Positions 33,338-45,675 of a stretch of DNA of 64,000 bases are shown piece after piece. Each line of letters starts with the position of its first letter. The first letter of the stretch is position 1. Under the pieces are notes generated by a model that was given only the letters and a program-made list of their open reading frames with translations, had not been told where the DNA came from and made no database searches. This stretch comes from Ancistrus triradiatus (lineage: Eukaryota > Chordata > Actinopteri > Siluriformes > Loricariidae). Position numbers and translations under genes: made by a program. The stretch lies in assembly GCA_025084515.1 (NCBI GenBank), contig JAJAGP010000080.1, positions 874,703 to 938,702 of the forward strand, in the 5' to 3' direction.

Positions 33338-34748
33338 TAGTGGTGTGAAAAAGTGATTGCCCCTAAACCTAATAATTGGTTGTTTCACCCTTAGCAGCAA
33401 CAAACTGCAACCCAAGCGTTTGCCATAACTTGGCTATGAGTCTTTTTTTTACAGCGTTTGTGTGGAGGAATTTTGGGCCACTCATCTTTGCAGAATTGTT
33501 GTTGTAATTCAGCCACATTGGAGGGTTTTCCAGCATGAATGGCCTTTTTAAAGGTCATGCCACAGCATCTCAATAGGATTCAGGTCAGGACTTTGACTAG
33601 GCCACTCCAAAGTCTTCATTTTTTTTTTCTTCAGCCATTCAAGAGGTGGACTTGCTGGTGTGTTTTGGATCATTGTCCTGCTGCAGAACCCCAAGTTCGT
33701 TTCAGCTTGAGGTCACGAACAGATGGCCGGACATTCTCCTTCAGTATTTTTTGGTAGACAGCAGAATTCATAGTTCCATTTATCACAGTAAGTCTTCCAG
33801 GTCCTGAAGCAGCAAAACAGCCCCAGACCATCACACTACCACCACCATATTTTACTGCTGCTATAATGTTCTATTCCTGAAATGCTGAGTTACTTTTATA
33901 CCAGATGTAATGGGACACACACCTTCCAAAGAGTTCAACTTTTGTCTCATCAGTGTACAGAATGTTTTCCCAAAAGTCTTGGGGATCATCAAGATGTGTT
34001 CTGGAAAAACTGAGACGAGCTTTAAATGTTCTTTTTGCTCAGCAGTGGTTTTCATCTTGGAACTCTGCCATGCCGGCCATTTTTGCCCAGTCTCTTTCTT
34101 ATGGTGGAGGCAGGAACACTGACCTTAACTGAGGCAAGTAAGGCCTGCAGTCCTTTGGATGTTGTTGTGGGGTCTTGTGTGACCACTTGGATGAGTTGTC
34201 GCTGCGCTCTAGGGGTAATTTGTCGGCTGGCCACTCCTGGGAAGGTTCACCACTATTCCATGTCTTCTCCAGCAGTAGTTTGCTGGAATCCCAAAGCTTT
34301 AGAAATGGCTTTATAACCCTTTCCAGACTGATAGATCTCAATTACTTTCTCAATTGTTCCTGAATTTCTTTGGATCTCGACATGATGTGTAGCTTTTAAA
34401 GATCTTTTGGTGTACTTCACTTGTAGGGCAGGTCCTATTTAAGTGATGTCCTGATTGAGAATAGGTGTGGTAATAATCAGGCCTGAACATGGCTAAAAAC
34501 AGTGAACTCAGGTGTGATAAACCATAGTTTCAACAGTGGGGGCAATCACTTTTTTACACAGGGCCATGTAGGTTTGGATTTTTTTCTCCCTTAATAATAA
34601 ACACCTTCATTTAAAACTGCATTTTGTGTTTACTTGGGTTGTCTTTGACTAATATTTAAATTGGTTTGATGTTCAGAAACACTTAAGTGTGACAAACATG
34701 CAAAAAAAGAGCAAATCAGGAAGGGGCAAACACTTTTTCACACCACTG
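33338..34748 (-). pseudogene. Full-length Tc1-like transposon, transposase dead
   Basis: The element starts with TAGTGGTGTGAAAAAGTG at 33338 (the usual first C is T) and ends at 34748 with the complementary 'CACTTTTTCACACCACTG', flanked by TA on both sides. It is about 1.41 kb long. The transposase runs on the minus strand: the start (M-S-R-S-K-E-I-Q-E) lies near 34383, the paired-type HTH near 34235-34060, then the DD34E residues in L-Y-T-D-E-T (about 33950), Q-Q-D-N-D-P-K-H (about 33670) and S-P-D-L-N-P-I-E (about 33570). At least two stops and several shifts break the frame. It is an ancient but nearly complete copy. Confidence 0.92.
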
Positions 34749-34750
34749 TA

Positions 34751-35486
34751 ATATGTTAATCATTACTCTGAATCAGTCTCCAGAGTTACTGCGTTCATAA
34801 TGGGATTCTTCTTTTGCATCTCCGATCTCGGTTTATAATCCAGTTCTGTGTTCTGTTCTTTAATCTGACGAAGCCTTTCCCAGCTGTTAACAGACTGTTT
34901 CTAGGCTGTGACGTATGTTATGCTACCCGGCTAGCGAGCTTTACCCAGCATGCTGTTTGGTGATGTATTTCTACCCAGAGCTTTTCAAAACTTGATGGGG
35001 TTTTTTCGTCTGTGAGAAACTCGGTGTAAAAAGGCCTTAAATGTACTAGAAAGCCCTTCCAGAATAACTGAGGCTTTGTTAAACCCAATAATCGTGAAGT
35101 AAACTACACAGCCATATGAATAAAGAATACAAGGTTAAGGTGAAAGTGTGCTCGAGAAAATGCTAGTCCATCGCAGCTCCATGGGATGATTCACAGCTGA
35201 CCTCTTCTCCCTCCCTCAGCCACAACCACTCTTGCCCAACGCACCATCGGGACTCCTACAGTGTAAGTAGAATGTATGGAAAGGGACCACTTTGGATACA
35301 GCCCAAAATGACAGACCAGTCACAGGATCAAGCAGCAACAAATGATCGGCTTTTGACGCTTCACCTTTGATGGTAGTTTTTAACAGAAGCCATTTAATAG
35401 GATGAAGCCATTTAAAGATTGTTTGAGTTCACGCATGTTAAACAGAGGGAATTGGCATCACTTATATACACAGCACAAGAAAAGGA
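34751..35486. other. No recognised gene
   Basis: No supported exon or repeat is visible in this stretch. Confidence 0.4.
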
Positions 35487-35488
35487 GG

Positions 35489-35547
<59 letters not shown>
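35489..35547. repeat. (GA)n microsatellite
   Basis: An almost perfect GA run of about 58 bp. The frames across it on both strands are artefacts. Confidence 0.95.
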
Positions 35548-35550
<3 letters not shown>

Positions 35551-35897
35551 GCTCGCAGCATGAGGGGAAAGCAGGACACGAGTTGGCTGGACTCCATCAG
35601 ATTCTTTTGGAACACAGGAAACCTTTCAAGTATTTTTTTGCAGGGAATTTGGGAATTATTCATCACATAAGCCTAAAACAGGCCATTTCAGAGACAGATG
35701 AGAGAATAACAGCCCACTGTGTCCTGCTTTTCAGCGCCAGCATTAATAAAAGAGTAACAACGAATTGGTTACGGGTTGCAGGTTTATTCTATGTAAAGAA
35801 CGAAATTCTGACATAAAAGACGATCTTGACAGAATCGTTCCCAAGTCTGCAAAACTTATATATTTATATAATATACAATATACACATCTACACACAC

Positions 35898-35979
<82 letters not shown>

Positions 35980-36069
35980 GTATATATACATACACATATG
36001 TATGTATATATATATATATACACACACACATACGTATATATACACACACACATATATATATATATATCT
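35898..36069. repeat. (CA)n/(TA)n tract
   Basis: CA repeats pass into TA repeats and mixed TACA/TATG motifs. Overlapping open frames are low-complexity artefacts. Confidence 0.95.
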
Positions 36070-36104
36070 ATATATCTCTTCTTCCTCTTCCTGGCGTTTA
36101 TCCC

Positions 36105-36620
36105 ACAAATGCTTAGACTGTAAGACTACATAAGCTGCTAAATGACATAAATGTATGTAAATGGTTAAGGCTCAGGAGGGCTAATCAGAAGGTTGTGAGT
36201 TCAAGTCCCAGCTCAGCCTAATTGTGTATTTTTGTATTATTTCTGTAAAATGTTGCAACACTATTGACATTTATTAAAAGGTTCAAGCGTTTGCACGGGT
36301 TTGTAGCAAAACCAAAATCTCGATGATCCAGGTTCAAGTCCTAGAGTAGCCACATTATGCACAGACTGAGTGGCAAGTAAGGTCGATTACCTCATTATAA
36401 CAGCATGTTATGTCTGGGATATAATAAAAGGTAAGTGAACAATAGGTTCTCATAATGTAGAAGAAATAAGTCCCAAAAAGTCACAGCTCTGCCAGAGATG
36501 CCACTTTTGGGCCCTTTAGCAAGTCCCCAAACACTCAGCTGCTTCAATGGTATCTGCATAACCTGTATCAGTTGTAGGTGGCTATGAATGAGGAAATCTT
36601 CCAAATGTTGTAAATGCAAA
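36105..36620 (+). repeat. Cluster of SINE fragments
   Basis: 36105-36160 resembles a SINE tail ('CTGCTAAATGACATAAATG'). 36165-36225 is a SINE head with box B ('GAGTTCAAGTCCCAGCTC'). 36325-36350 is another box-B-like piece. 36475-36615 is a SINE 3' part ('GGGCCCTTTAGCAAGTCC', 'CAGTTGTAGGTGGCTATGAA'). All are in plus orientation and eroded. Confidence 0.55.
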
Positions 36621-36639
36621 CAATTCTATGGAGCGCCAA

Positions 36640-37862
36640 AAGTCAATAAACTAGAGATGCAGATGTCTACTTTCTCATAGACCACAAGAGTGGGCACCAC
36701 AACAAACACTGTGACCTTTAGCGTTCTACAGCTCAGCAAATCTGTAATTCTGTCTCTGTAATTATGTTCAAATGAATTTTTATTAAAGCAAAAATGTAGT
36801 AGGTCGAATAGTGCAAGCATTGTGGTTGCAAACTCTAGCCTGGTTAACGTCTCATAATAAACGTTTCTGCAAAATGAACATCGTCAGGGTTTCATCCGGT
36901 TTCAGTCCGGAGCAGTGACAGCTCAAAACTGAAAGACGTTTTGTCGTCTGTTCTAATAAAATCCCGCTCTAACAGAAATGACAAAGGCCAATTCACACGT
37001 GGAGTATTTTTAGACCTTCATTTCACAGACCAGACACATTTCTGTTTGAACACCTGTTCTCAATCAACATAAGCTCCGTGGAACGCGGTCAAGAGCCGAG
37101 CCTGATTATCCTGCTGTGTTCCTGCTGTGCAAAACACTGTGTAAAACGCCAAAGGAACTGAAGTGAGAGGGGTAGATTCCAAGTGACGAGAAACAAAAGT
37201 ATCAGGTCAATCGACCATCCGCTTAAATGTTACAGCTTTCATCTAAACAGGATGGTAAGAGTGCAAGTCCAAAGAGCAATGGGGAAAAAGGAATATCGGA
37301 GGGACTCGATGGCCTATGGCCCGTCTTTTTGGCAAAGGGGAATGTCGCCAGGCAAACTGGGCATTTCCAATTGTAGAGAGAACATTCATACACCAAACCC
37401 TTACTGAGCGTGACGAGGACATTGGAGCACCATGGAAGGGTATGGGTAGAAGTTGGACAATAGAAGGAGAACAGCAGGGTGAGAGCCCAGGCTGATAAAT
37501 GAGAGTTATAGTCGTATTTGTTAGACAGGAGAGATAAGTGGGAGGATGGGCAAGGAGCAAGGGAGCTGTCATGGAGAGAATGAAGAGGCAGCAGAGCATA
37601 GATACCCCCCCAACTCCTACCCTGGAGACATCATTAAGATTACTTGAAGAGGAAGCATTAATAATTCACTCCCAGTTTGTACGTGTACTCATGTACAGAC
37701 AACGTTTGTTCGTGTGCTTCAACGAACGAGTACATAAAGCTTAATAATTCAACACGAGCACTAAACCATTATTACAAATCTCAAATCTCCAAAAACACTA
37801 CTGCATCAACCCAATTAAACCGGTTCTAGCAGTAAGGTCATACAGGTGTAATGGAATGGGAG
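36640..37862. other. No recognised gene
   Basis: The opposing frames 37183-37407 and 37243-37599 overlap and carry no motif. No repeat family was recognised. Confidence 0.4.
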
Positions 37863-38322
37863 TACAGTCCTGTGCAAAAGCCTTGGGCCACCATTAGATA
37901 TGATTGTCTTAGCAATGGTTTAATGACCATATATAATTATTGATCAGTCACTTTATTAATACAAACAAAAAATACAAGAATTTTGCATGCAGTATGAAAA
38001 AAATACCAAGAAAAAAACAGCTTCTATAGGCTATATTTAGTGTGATCCCCTTACACTAGCAGCATCTCGCAGCTTCATCAGAATGCCAAGTTGACCCTTT
38101 TACAGGCCGAAAAAGCTTGATGAGGAAAGAAACCTCTCTTTTCAGAAGATATGCTAAAGCTCATGAAGACTAGAATGAAGATCAGTGGAAAAGAGGACTA
38201 CGGAGCGAGAAATCCAAGTTTGAAGTTTTTGGGTCCAATTGTCGACTGTTGGATATAGTCATTACATCATCGCTAAAACAACAAAGCTAAGGGTGGCCTA
38301 AGACTTTTGCATCACAACTGTA
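37863..38322 (+). mobile_element. Tc1/mariner-derived MITE, copy 2
   Basis: The ends are 'CAGTCCTGTGCAAAAGCC' and 'GGCCTAAGACTTTTGC' plus 'ACAACTG', each next to TA, and are related to 3922-4373. At about 38150-38245 the plus strand still encodes Y-A-K-A-H-E-D and S-K-F-E-V-F-G-S-N, the first catalytic region of a DD34E transposase with its D replaced (S-E-K-S-K-F-E). The element is internally deleted and non-functional. Confidence 0.8.
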
Positions 38323-39108
38323 CTCGCCAGGCAATAAACCATTCATTAAAACCGTTCATATTATAAATTTAATTCTCTATGTAGGATTAAACTTTGAATA
38401 AATAATCCAGCAAACCACTGGCCAGAAACAACACATTCTGATTGACCCTGAAATTCTTCCGAACTTGCGTTTTTGTTAGTGTTTGGTTGATTTCACCAAA
38501 GAGCTGGCGACTGACGAAAATCCATCAACAGTCATGGGGGTTTGGAGATTACACACCGAATACAGCACAAACAATAGTTGTTCGCTAAATCTGCAAAGGC
38601 AAAATTAATTCGACTGGTGAAAGCACTACAAACTTGTTCAACCTCCTAAATAGGTAGCACTCCAAAGAATACACAGAAAGCCAGACAGCACAGTGATCTC
38701 ACATGGGGGAAACAAAACAAAGCAGAATCAAACAACAACAGCGATGTTTGAAAGATCACTGATGCCTTGAGATTTTTACCTGGCCAAGGATAAATTAGAA
38801 AAACGAACATTTATTTGACTGTTAGAAATAGTTGATTGTCATTACTACTTACAAAGTCAAGTATTTTTCTAACACCATAATCAGCGTATTCTTTAAACTG
38901 TTTATTAAAGTCTGTTTTGGTACTACTAGCCCAAGTTAGACTTTTTAGTTTAAAAACCAACGTAAAAAAGAATTCTGGTAACAACTGTGACGATATTGTG
39001 CCACCTCGCCCACTCTTGACGCATACCACACGTCAGTGAATATATACTTAACTTAGATCTATGACCAACACAAAAAGCTTCAATGAAAGAACAGTGGTGA
39101 TTTAGGTG
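38323..39108. other. No recognised gene
   Basis: Nothing could be assigned here apart from short chance frames. Confidence 0.4.
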
Positions 39109-39109
39109 G

Positions 39110-39290
39110 AAAGTGGTTAAGGTACTGGAATACACACCACAGGTTGAGATTTCATGTCCAGACATTGCCAGTCTGACACTTTTTAGCCCTTGAAAAAGGC
39201 CCTTAACTCTCAATTGCTTGAATTGTACCTTAACACCTTGAATTGGACCGTAACAGTTGTAAGTCGAGCTGCTAAATGAGTAAATGCACA
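39110..39290 (+). mobile_element. tRNA-derived SINE, diverged
   Basis: 'AGTGGTTAAGGTACTGGAA' starts the head. Box B is decayed ('GGTTGAGATTTCA'). 'AAAAAGGCCCTTAACTCTCA' and 'CAGTTGTAAGTCGAGCTGC' + 'TAAATGAGTAAATGC' follow. A short internal duplication ('TTGAATTGTACCTTAACACC' then a similar block) is present. Confidence 0.8.
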
Positions 39291-39333
39291 ATATAAACGT
39301 AAGGGAAAGTGTCAGTGAAGCTTTCGAATGTGT

Positions 39334-39588
39334 GTCTTGCTATACTTGTGAGGACCAAATGTCCCTACAATGACAGTAAAACCTGGACTTTTGACTAGTT
39401 TTTCCAGTCCTCACTCCTTTAACTACTTTTTACACAAAAATGGCAAGTTTTATTTGAAAAACCAAGAGCCAAAACACTTGCTTTAGGTTACAGAGGTTGA
39501 GGACATTGGTAGGTATAGTATGAATTAGCTACGGTAATACTTCGTTGTCATTCACGTCATTGGAAAATCCTCACAAGAATAGCAAGAC
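39334..39588. mobile_element. Short palindromic-ended MITE
   Basis: The ends 'GTCTTGCTATACTTGTGAGG' and 'CCTCACAAGAATAGCAAGAC' are inverted repeats with one mismatch in 20. The 255-bp element is followed directly by a GT tract (39596-39612), an arrangement common for this fish repeat. Non-coding. Confidence 0.8.
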
Positions 39589-40244
39589 AACCGTGTGAGT
39601 GTGTGTGTGTGTTCTGGGGGGCAGCACTGCGGCTCTCTGCTGCCACACAGTGTGTAGAATGTGTCAGTGCAGGGGACAACAGAGGACTCCATTGTGCAGC
39701 AGTCTGAAGGACACACAGCTCTCATTTATATGCATACTGATGCCCGTCCTTCACACAGCTACAAATAAAGATCCTCCAGCCGAAACGAAGGCAAACGGAT
39801 TCACCATCTACGATGCGCAAACCCAGACTGCTGCATATCGTTTGGCCTATACTGTAACTGTGAAGAATAAAGGCGGGAATCCTATCTAATAGGTGAATTT
39901 AATACACAAAACGGCCAGATGAGGGCACTGCTGATATCTGAATAATCTGAAGTAGCAAACGAACAGACAGCACTTAAACGCAGCCCACTCCTTCTATTGT
40001 TGACATGTCATACCGCATTACTGGTGTACTGTGTCGGCTGTATTCAAATCAGAGCACCAGTCTGAATGTGTGATCGTCCTGGATCTACAAATCTAAAAAC
40101 AGTTTGATGATACAGTGTTACCAAACAGAAGTGTGCACAGTACGTCAACGTGACCATGTGTAGTTTTTCCTTTGACGATGTTCAACGCTGCATTTATAAA
40201 ATGTGAAATGTACTGCTGACAAAATGAAGACGTAATCTATTTAT

Positions 40245-40810
40245 GGTCATATAGAAGCACTGTTGTCCATCTGTCCGTCTGCATACTTTGTTCCTCCCCT
40301 GTACTCTGTTCTCGAATGCTCAGGCCCCCACGGATCAGGTACTATTTGGGAAATAGTGTTGGGTTACTGTGGGTAGAGCTGGTGTTGGATCAGGCACAGC
40401 AGTGCTGCTGGAGTTTTAAACCACTGTTCACTCACTGTCCACTTTATTAGACACAGTCGCCTTATCACTCCACCTTATAGATGTAAAGCCGGAGACAGTA
40501 GCTCATCTGTTGTTGCAGTTGGCGTTAGTCATCCTCTAATCCTTCAACAGTGCTCCCAGAATGCTGGTGGCTGGACATTTTTGAGCCTGTTTACAGTCCA
40601 GCAGTGACACTGAGGACTCCAGCAGCACTGCTGTGTCTGATCCACTCGACACCACATCAGTGTCAGGGCAGTTCTGACAATGATCCACCACCCAAATAGG
40701 ACCCGATCTGTGGGGGTCCTGACCATTACAGACCAGAGTAAAGGGGATGAACAAAGTAAAGAAACAGATGGACTACAGTCTGTAATTATAGAACTACAAA
40801 GTGACCACTA
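40245..40810. repeat. Fold-back repeat family 'FB', both arms
   Basis: The left arm carries 'CCACGGATCAGGTACTATTT' (40330) and 'GCACAGCAGTGCTGCTGGAG' (40396). The right arm carries their complements, 'CTCCAGCAGCACTGCTGTG' (40617) and 'CCAAATAGGACCCGATCTG' (40692), ending with 'CAGATGGACTACAGTCTG' and 'AGAACTACAAAGTG'. The centre near 40530 separates the arms. It matches the single arm at 17690-18125. The two minus-strand frames inside are repeat artefacts. Confidence 0.82.
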
Positions 40811-41261
40811 AAACCTAAATAAAGAATACGTATACATATACACATACATACGCATGTGTGGGCGTGTGGGCATGAGTGAATTGAGGCTCTATTTGTGCAC
40901 TCCCACTAGTAACCCACTTCCCCGAGAGGGCTCAAGGTCAGCTGCAGTTTCGAGCGCAATTCAATTACATGCTGTATTTATGTTCACAAAGCCTGATTTG
41001 TGCCCATCTTCACAACAGCCCTCCAAAGCCCCTCAAGATGGCTCTCCACAAGCAAGTGTTCTCTATTTATGCCGCTCTTTCTCTCCTTCTGTCTGCACCC
41101 GAGCACTCGTGCCCCCCCCCCCAACCCGCCACTTCTGTTCAGCGTGAGAGGCCATGATGTGAGCGAGTCAGACAGTGTTGCATTTCACAGAGAAAGAGAA
41201 AGAGACGAAGGAGAGCGAGAAAGCCTTACTATGCCAGGCCATGGCCCTGCCCCTATTCTTT

Positions 41262-41267
<6 letters not shown>

Positions 41268-41296
<29 letters not shown>
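41268..41296. repeat. (CA)n microsatellite
   Basis: A short CA run after a TCTC tract. Overlapping open frames on both strands are low-complexity by-products. Confidence 0.9.
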
Positions 41297-41297
<1 letters not shown>

Positions 41298-41821
41298 CTG
41301 TGAGTCTATTCAGTTCCCCAGTAACAATGCTCAGGGGAACAAACAAAGCCCTGCGAAAAAATCCCAACACCGTGAGTGTAACATAAAAAACGCTTCCTCT
41401 CTTTTCTTCCTTCCAGTCGCTGGCTGACAGAAAAGAGTGAGGAACAGAACAAAGTTCAGCGCTGGTCATGCCACGAATTGCTGAGTCGTGAGGGAGTGGC
41501 ACATGGAGAGAGAGCGAATGAGGGGGGAGTAAGAGAAGGACAGAATGAATTGTACACATCCATTTGAAATTCATGTGCCAAGATTGATGAAAAACAACCA
41601 CTTCTCTTAAGAACTTTATACAGTTTGGGAAACCAGTCAAGCACACCCATAATTGCCCCACTAATAGCCCTATTTTCTGCCAAAAAGAATCTGTACAATC
41701 TCCGAATTCCGCTCGGGCCTACGTTTTTATTACCAAGACCTGCAAAAGCAACCGTAATGCAGGATTACGCCTGAGCACAGGGGTGGGCGATGGAGCAAAA
41801 ATATCATATCATAAACTTTTT

Positions 41822-42237
41822 AAGGCGTACTCACACTATTACCTCGTACCGTGCCAGAGCACATTTGACCACCCTCTCCATTCGGCACTCCACTGCTGAC
41901 CTGCGCTCACACTGTGTTTAAATGTTCTGGGCCAGAGCATGCTCACGTCATCACGACATTATTTTGTGGTTGAGGAAGGCACGATTGCACAGCAAAAGGA
42001 CTTCTTGATTGTACTCGCTTTGGATGTGCTGACACAACCCTCTTGTACTCCTTATACATTTATTGATTATTATTGATTTTCGGCTGGATTATTGATCAGC
42101 AGATTTTTATGGGGGATGCTGTGTTCTGTACTCTGGCACAGTTAGCGATCACACTATATCCATACTGTGGCCGAATCCAACTGAGCCATGCCAGCAGGGC
42201 ACAGAACAGATCACGTAGTGTTAGGCGGTGTACACCC
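41822..42237. mobile_element. Candidate diverged MITE ('GGCGTACTCACACTA' ends)
   Basis: The left part 'AAGGCGTACTCACACTATTA' resembles the start of a known fish TIR element type, and 'GTAGTGTTAGGCGGTGTAC' at 42215 could be the decayed opposite end. There are no target duplications or coding relics, so this is tentative. A 'GGGGTGGGCGATGGAG' piece (41780) precedes it. Confidence 0.35.
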
Positions 42238-42308
42238 TTAGGTTGGATCACGATGCATGTCATAACCGTTCTTTTGCACGTTGGTTTTGGAGACTAATTT
42301 GCAAAGTA

Positions 42309-42818
42309 CCGTATTTTTCGGGCTATAAAGCGCACCGTGTTATAAGGCGCATTAAATGAAACAAATCTTTTAAGTTCCGTCAGAAGCTCAGTTTGGTCTT
42401 TACCTGGCGCAGGGCGTCTTCTTGCTTCCTCCACTTCCGTATCATTGATTCGTTAATGTTGAATTCTTTCACAGCTGCTCTATGTCCATGTTGTACTGCG
42501 TGACTGATAGCGTTGAGTTTGAAATCCGCTTCGAAAATGAATGAATGAATGAATGCACATACCCTAACATTGAAGCACAGATCGTATTACTCCGCGATGC
42601 TGCGCACTACGGTGGCTGTAAGCTTCGTAACTTACCAAAGCCGTGCTAAAACATTTTGACATATTTATGAGCGCCATGTACCATCTACAATCGGTTCTAG
42701 GTCAGAAAGCACAACCAGAATTAATTCATACATTAGACGCACCGCATTTTAAGGCGCGCTGTCGATTCTTGAGAAAATTAAAGGATTTTAAGTGCGCCTT
42801 ATGGTCCGAAAAATACGG
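42309..42818 (-). mobile_element. pogo-like MITE, copy 2 (inverted relative to copy 1)
   Basis: The ends are 'CCGTATTTTTCGGGC' and 'GTCCGAAAAATACGG', each next to TA. It is the reverse-oriented counterpart of 32578-33155, with the same HTH-coding block on the minus strand (about 42535-42395, R-K-W-R-K-Q-E-D near 42430). It is shorter by about 70 bp. Non-autonomous. Confidence 0.82.
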
Positions 42819-42819
42819 T

Positions 42820-43676
42820 AAACACAACTACTAAACTACTCTACTGATAAGCAATATATTAAATAATAATCTAAAAGCAAAGAAATATCAACAAACAAAT
42901 ATCACAGCCATGTTCTAGGTGTCCGTGAATAACATACTAATAATAATACATGGTGTCTATAAACCATGTCCCACTTTAACATTGTTAATACATGCGTTAA
43001 TAGGTTTGTCGCATCACCCACAGGGCTCACACTGAGATGATGTAATGTGGATAAAACCTGGGATCCTTGTGCCTCATATAAATCTGAAAACAGCCTCTCG
43101 TAAGTTGGTTGTAATAAAAAATGTATTATACCCTGAATAATAAACTCAAAGTTAAGAAGTCTAGCTTAGACCATAAATCACAAGCGGGGGACAAACCAGA
43201 CAAATGTTTTTTTCGGATTCTGTCATGTCTCTGTATTTTGACTTGGTAAACAGTGACGAAAAGCAACTATTTACAGACATCACTGAAAATGCTCACTTTC
43301 TATCATTTTGTTGGTTATCTTATGTTTGACCACGTAAAACGTCACAGCATCAGTGAGATCTTTCCGGCGCATACAAGTTTCCTCATCTTTTTCACCACCG
43401 TTGCACTCGGGTGCGTCCTTGTGCTATTTGACTTTCGAAGTACTCTTTGGGGCGCTTCCTTTTCAAGTGGTTCAACCGGTTTTTTTAATCAAATGTGCCA
43501 ATCTTCTGTCCTATTTAGAAGAAAACTGTTGTTTGAGGAGTTTGCCACGAGGCGAGACACGGTTCATTTGAGCTGCCGCCTAACTTGTTTTGCGTAAGGT
43601 TAATGAGCGCATTGTTCCAGAAATCCATGTAACTGATCTGAAAATACTTCTGAATTCAGCAGATTGCGGGTTTATG
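42820..43676. other. No recognised gene
   Basis: Two overlapping plus-strand frames (43253-43597, 43353-43571) cover the same bases without a domain. They are likely chance frames or part of an unrecognised repeat. Confidence 0.4.
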
Positions 43677-43677
43677 T

Positions 43678-44202
43678 CAATGACAAAATGGCCAAAAAAG
43701 TCTCACTCTAATATTTCGTCTTTAGGTTTGATTACAGCACGCATTCACTGTGGCATCGTCTCCACAAGCTTCTGCAATGTCCCAACATTTATTTCTGTCC
43801 AGAGTTGCATTATTTTTACCCAACATCTTGTATTGATGATGGGAGATTTGTTCCACTTCGCAAAGTCTCCTCCAGCACATCCCAAAGATTCTCAATGGGG
43901 TTCAGGTCTGGACTCTGTGGTGGCCAATCCATGTGTGATAATGATGGCTCATGTTCCCTGAACCACTCTTTCACAATCTGACCCTTCTGAAACAGATTAA
44001 CATCTTTTCCACGGGATCTTTCGACATGGTTGTTTAACCAAATGAGGAGCTACTCACTGTATCAGTTAGGGTTCAATAACTTGTTGCCAGCTGAAACATA
44101 ACCACCCATGCAGTAACTATCCAATGGGAGGCTCTTTTGTTAACTGTTTAACTATTTGCTTAGTTAAATCCAGGTGGTGACCTTTTTTTTGGACAGGCAG
44201 TG
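43678..44202 (-). mobile_element. Internally deleted Tc1/mariner element (family E)
   Basis: The right end 'TTTTTTTTGGACAGGCAGTG' + TA and a left part 'TGGCCAAAAAAGTCTCACTC' resemble each other's reverse complement. 'CCCAAAGATTCTCAATGGGG' and 'TTCAGGTCTGGACTCTGTGG' (43878) correspond on the minus strand to the S-P-D-L-N-P-I-E region of Tc1-like transposases. The copy is decayed and internally deleted. Confidence 0.75.
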
Positions 44203-44204
44203 TA

Positions 44205-45674
44205 TATCAGGCCACCTGGCATTACACCACTTCGACGTAAAGGTCCTTAAGTAGCCTTCAAATCAGAGATCAGTGATAAAATAAGAACTTAAAAAGCTCT
44301 GGATTTAATATTTTGTAACATATTGGCAGGGTAGGGAAAGAATACGTGGAAATGTGTATGTTTGTTTGTTTGCGTGTGTGCTGTATTAATGGTACATTAT
44401 TTAAAAGTTGTGAACGTTAAGCTATAACAATGTAAGTCACACAAATATAATGCTTCACCGATGCGTGTCCAGCACCTTCATAGCATGTGGACACACGTCA
44501 CATCCGAATTTTCATAAAGATCAAACGGTTTGTCAGCTTTTTTTATGCGTACGCATGCTTCAAACGCACGGTCCTAGAAGACAAGTTCCTTGATCGGCCA
44601 GAACACACTAGAGGCTGGATAAAGCTGAGAATGCAGAGCACAGAGCCTATTATAAGACTCCAAATTCAGTGTATTGTATTCCTGTCACCAATGGCAAGCT
44701 GAAGGACTTCGTAGCTCCCTTTGTGTATTATTCATAAAACAGGTTTCTCTTTTATCACGTACACTCATCTGCAAGTCAAGAGTACTGCTACTGAAGATAA
44801 AATGCAGGATGACACTCTGACTGACGAATGAAACCGGGGATCGCGGCGCCAACATAGCAATAGTTCCAGTGCAGATTAACCTCTTACACTCCACACACAC
44901 ATAACACTGTGCAGTTTAAACCACATAAACAAATCTGCTCACTTTGTAACATGACACACCGGTATGCCATTTAACATCCACATTGTGTTCTGGGAAACAG
45001 AGCTAGCATTATCATAGTCACGCGATCTTTTTATGCTACTGTAATGTAAATACATAAACTGTGTGTAAACATAACTCTTAAGAAGATAGTATGATGGACC
45101 TGAGGCTTTTGTTTGACGGAAACCAAAAAATGTATTAATAGACTATTACTGAGAATATACAGGTAGGGGGGGGAACAAAAAGGGGTACTACTTACAATAG
45201 GACAGGCACATATACTTAGGAAAGCCATTTACAGATTGGTACAAACAAATAGGAAAAAGTCATACACACACGAACACGAGTAACTTACAAAAAGTCTCTA
45301 AACACATTAACTGAGTTAAAACAAGACATGAATGATGGACTGCGCGTGAATCCACAGCACTGATTGGCTGGTGAGGTGACCAGCTGCTTACAGCCGTAAC
45401 GTAAACAGACGTTATGTTGTACCTGTGGGATTTACGTACCGCAAGTTAAAAGAACAATTTTTCTTTCCTATTGTCATGTATTATTATATTTGAGACCTCT
45501 TTCATTAAAGCAAAAGAACACTGATCATGTGGTTGTTAAATACAATGTATATATACACGTATATAAATATAATTACAGTACATGTACACACACACACATA
45601 CACTCATATCTCAGCACTTCGCAGCTCGTCGAATTCAGTTTTCGATGCATTTTTATGAGAATTTTCTGTTTTTA
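44205..45674. other. No recognised gene
   Basis: Contains a small (CA)n near 45586. Frames such as 44487-44702 plus and 44685-44900 minus have no motif. Nothing else was supported. Confidence 0.4.
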
Positions 45675-45675
45675 G

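Noticed and set aside
43253..43597. 114-aa plus-strand frame with hydrophobic stretch
   Set aside because: An overlapping 72-aa frame covers the same bases. There is no family motif, no splice signal and no clear start context. It may be part of an unrecognised repeat.
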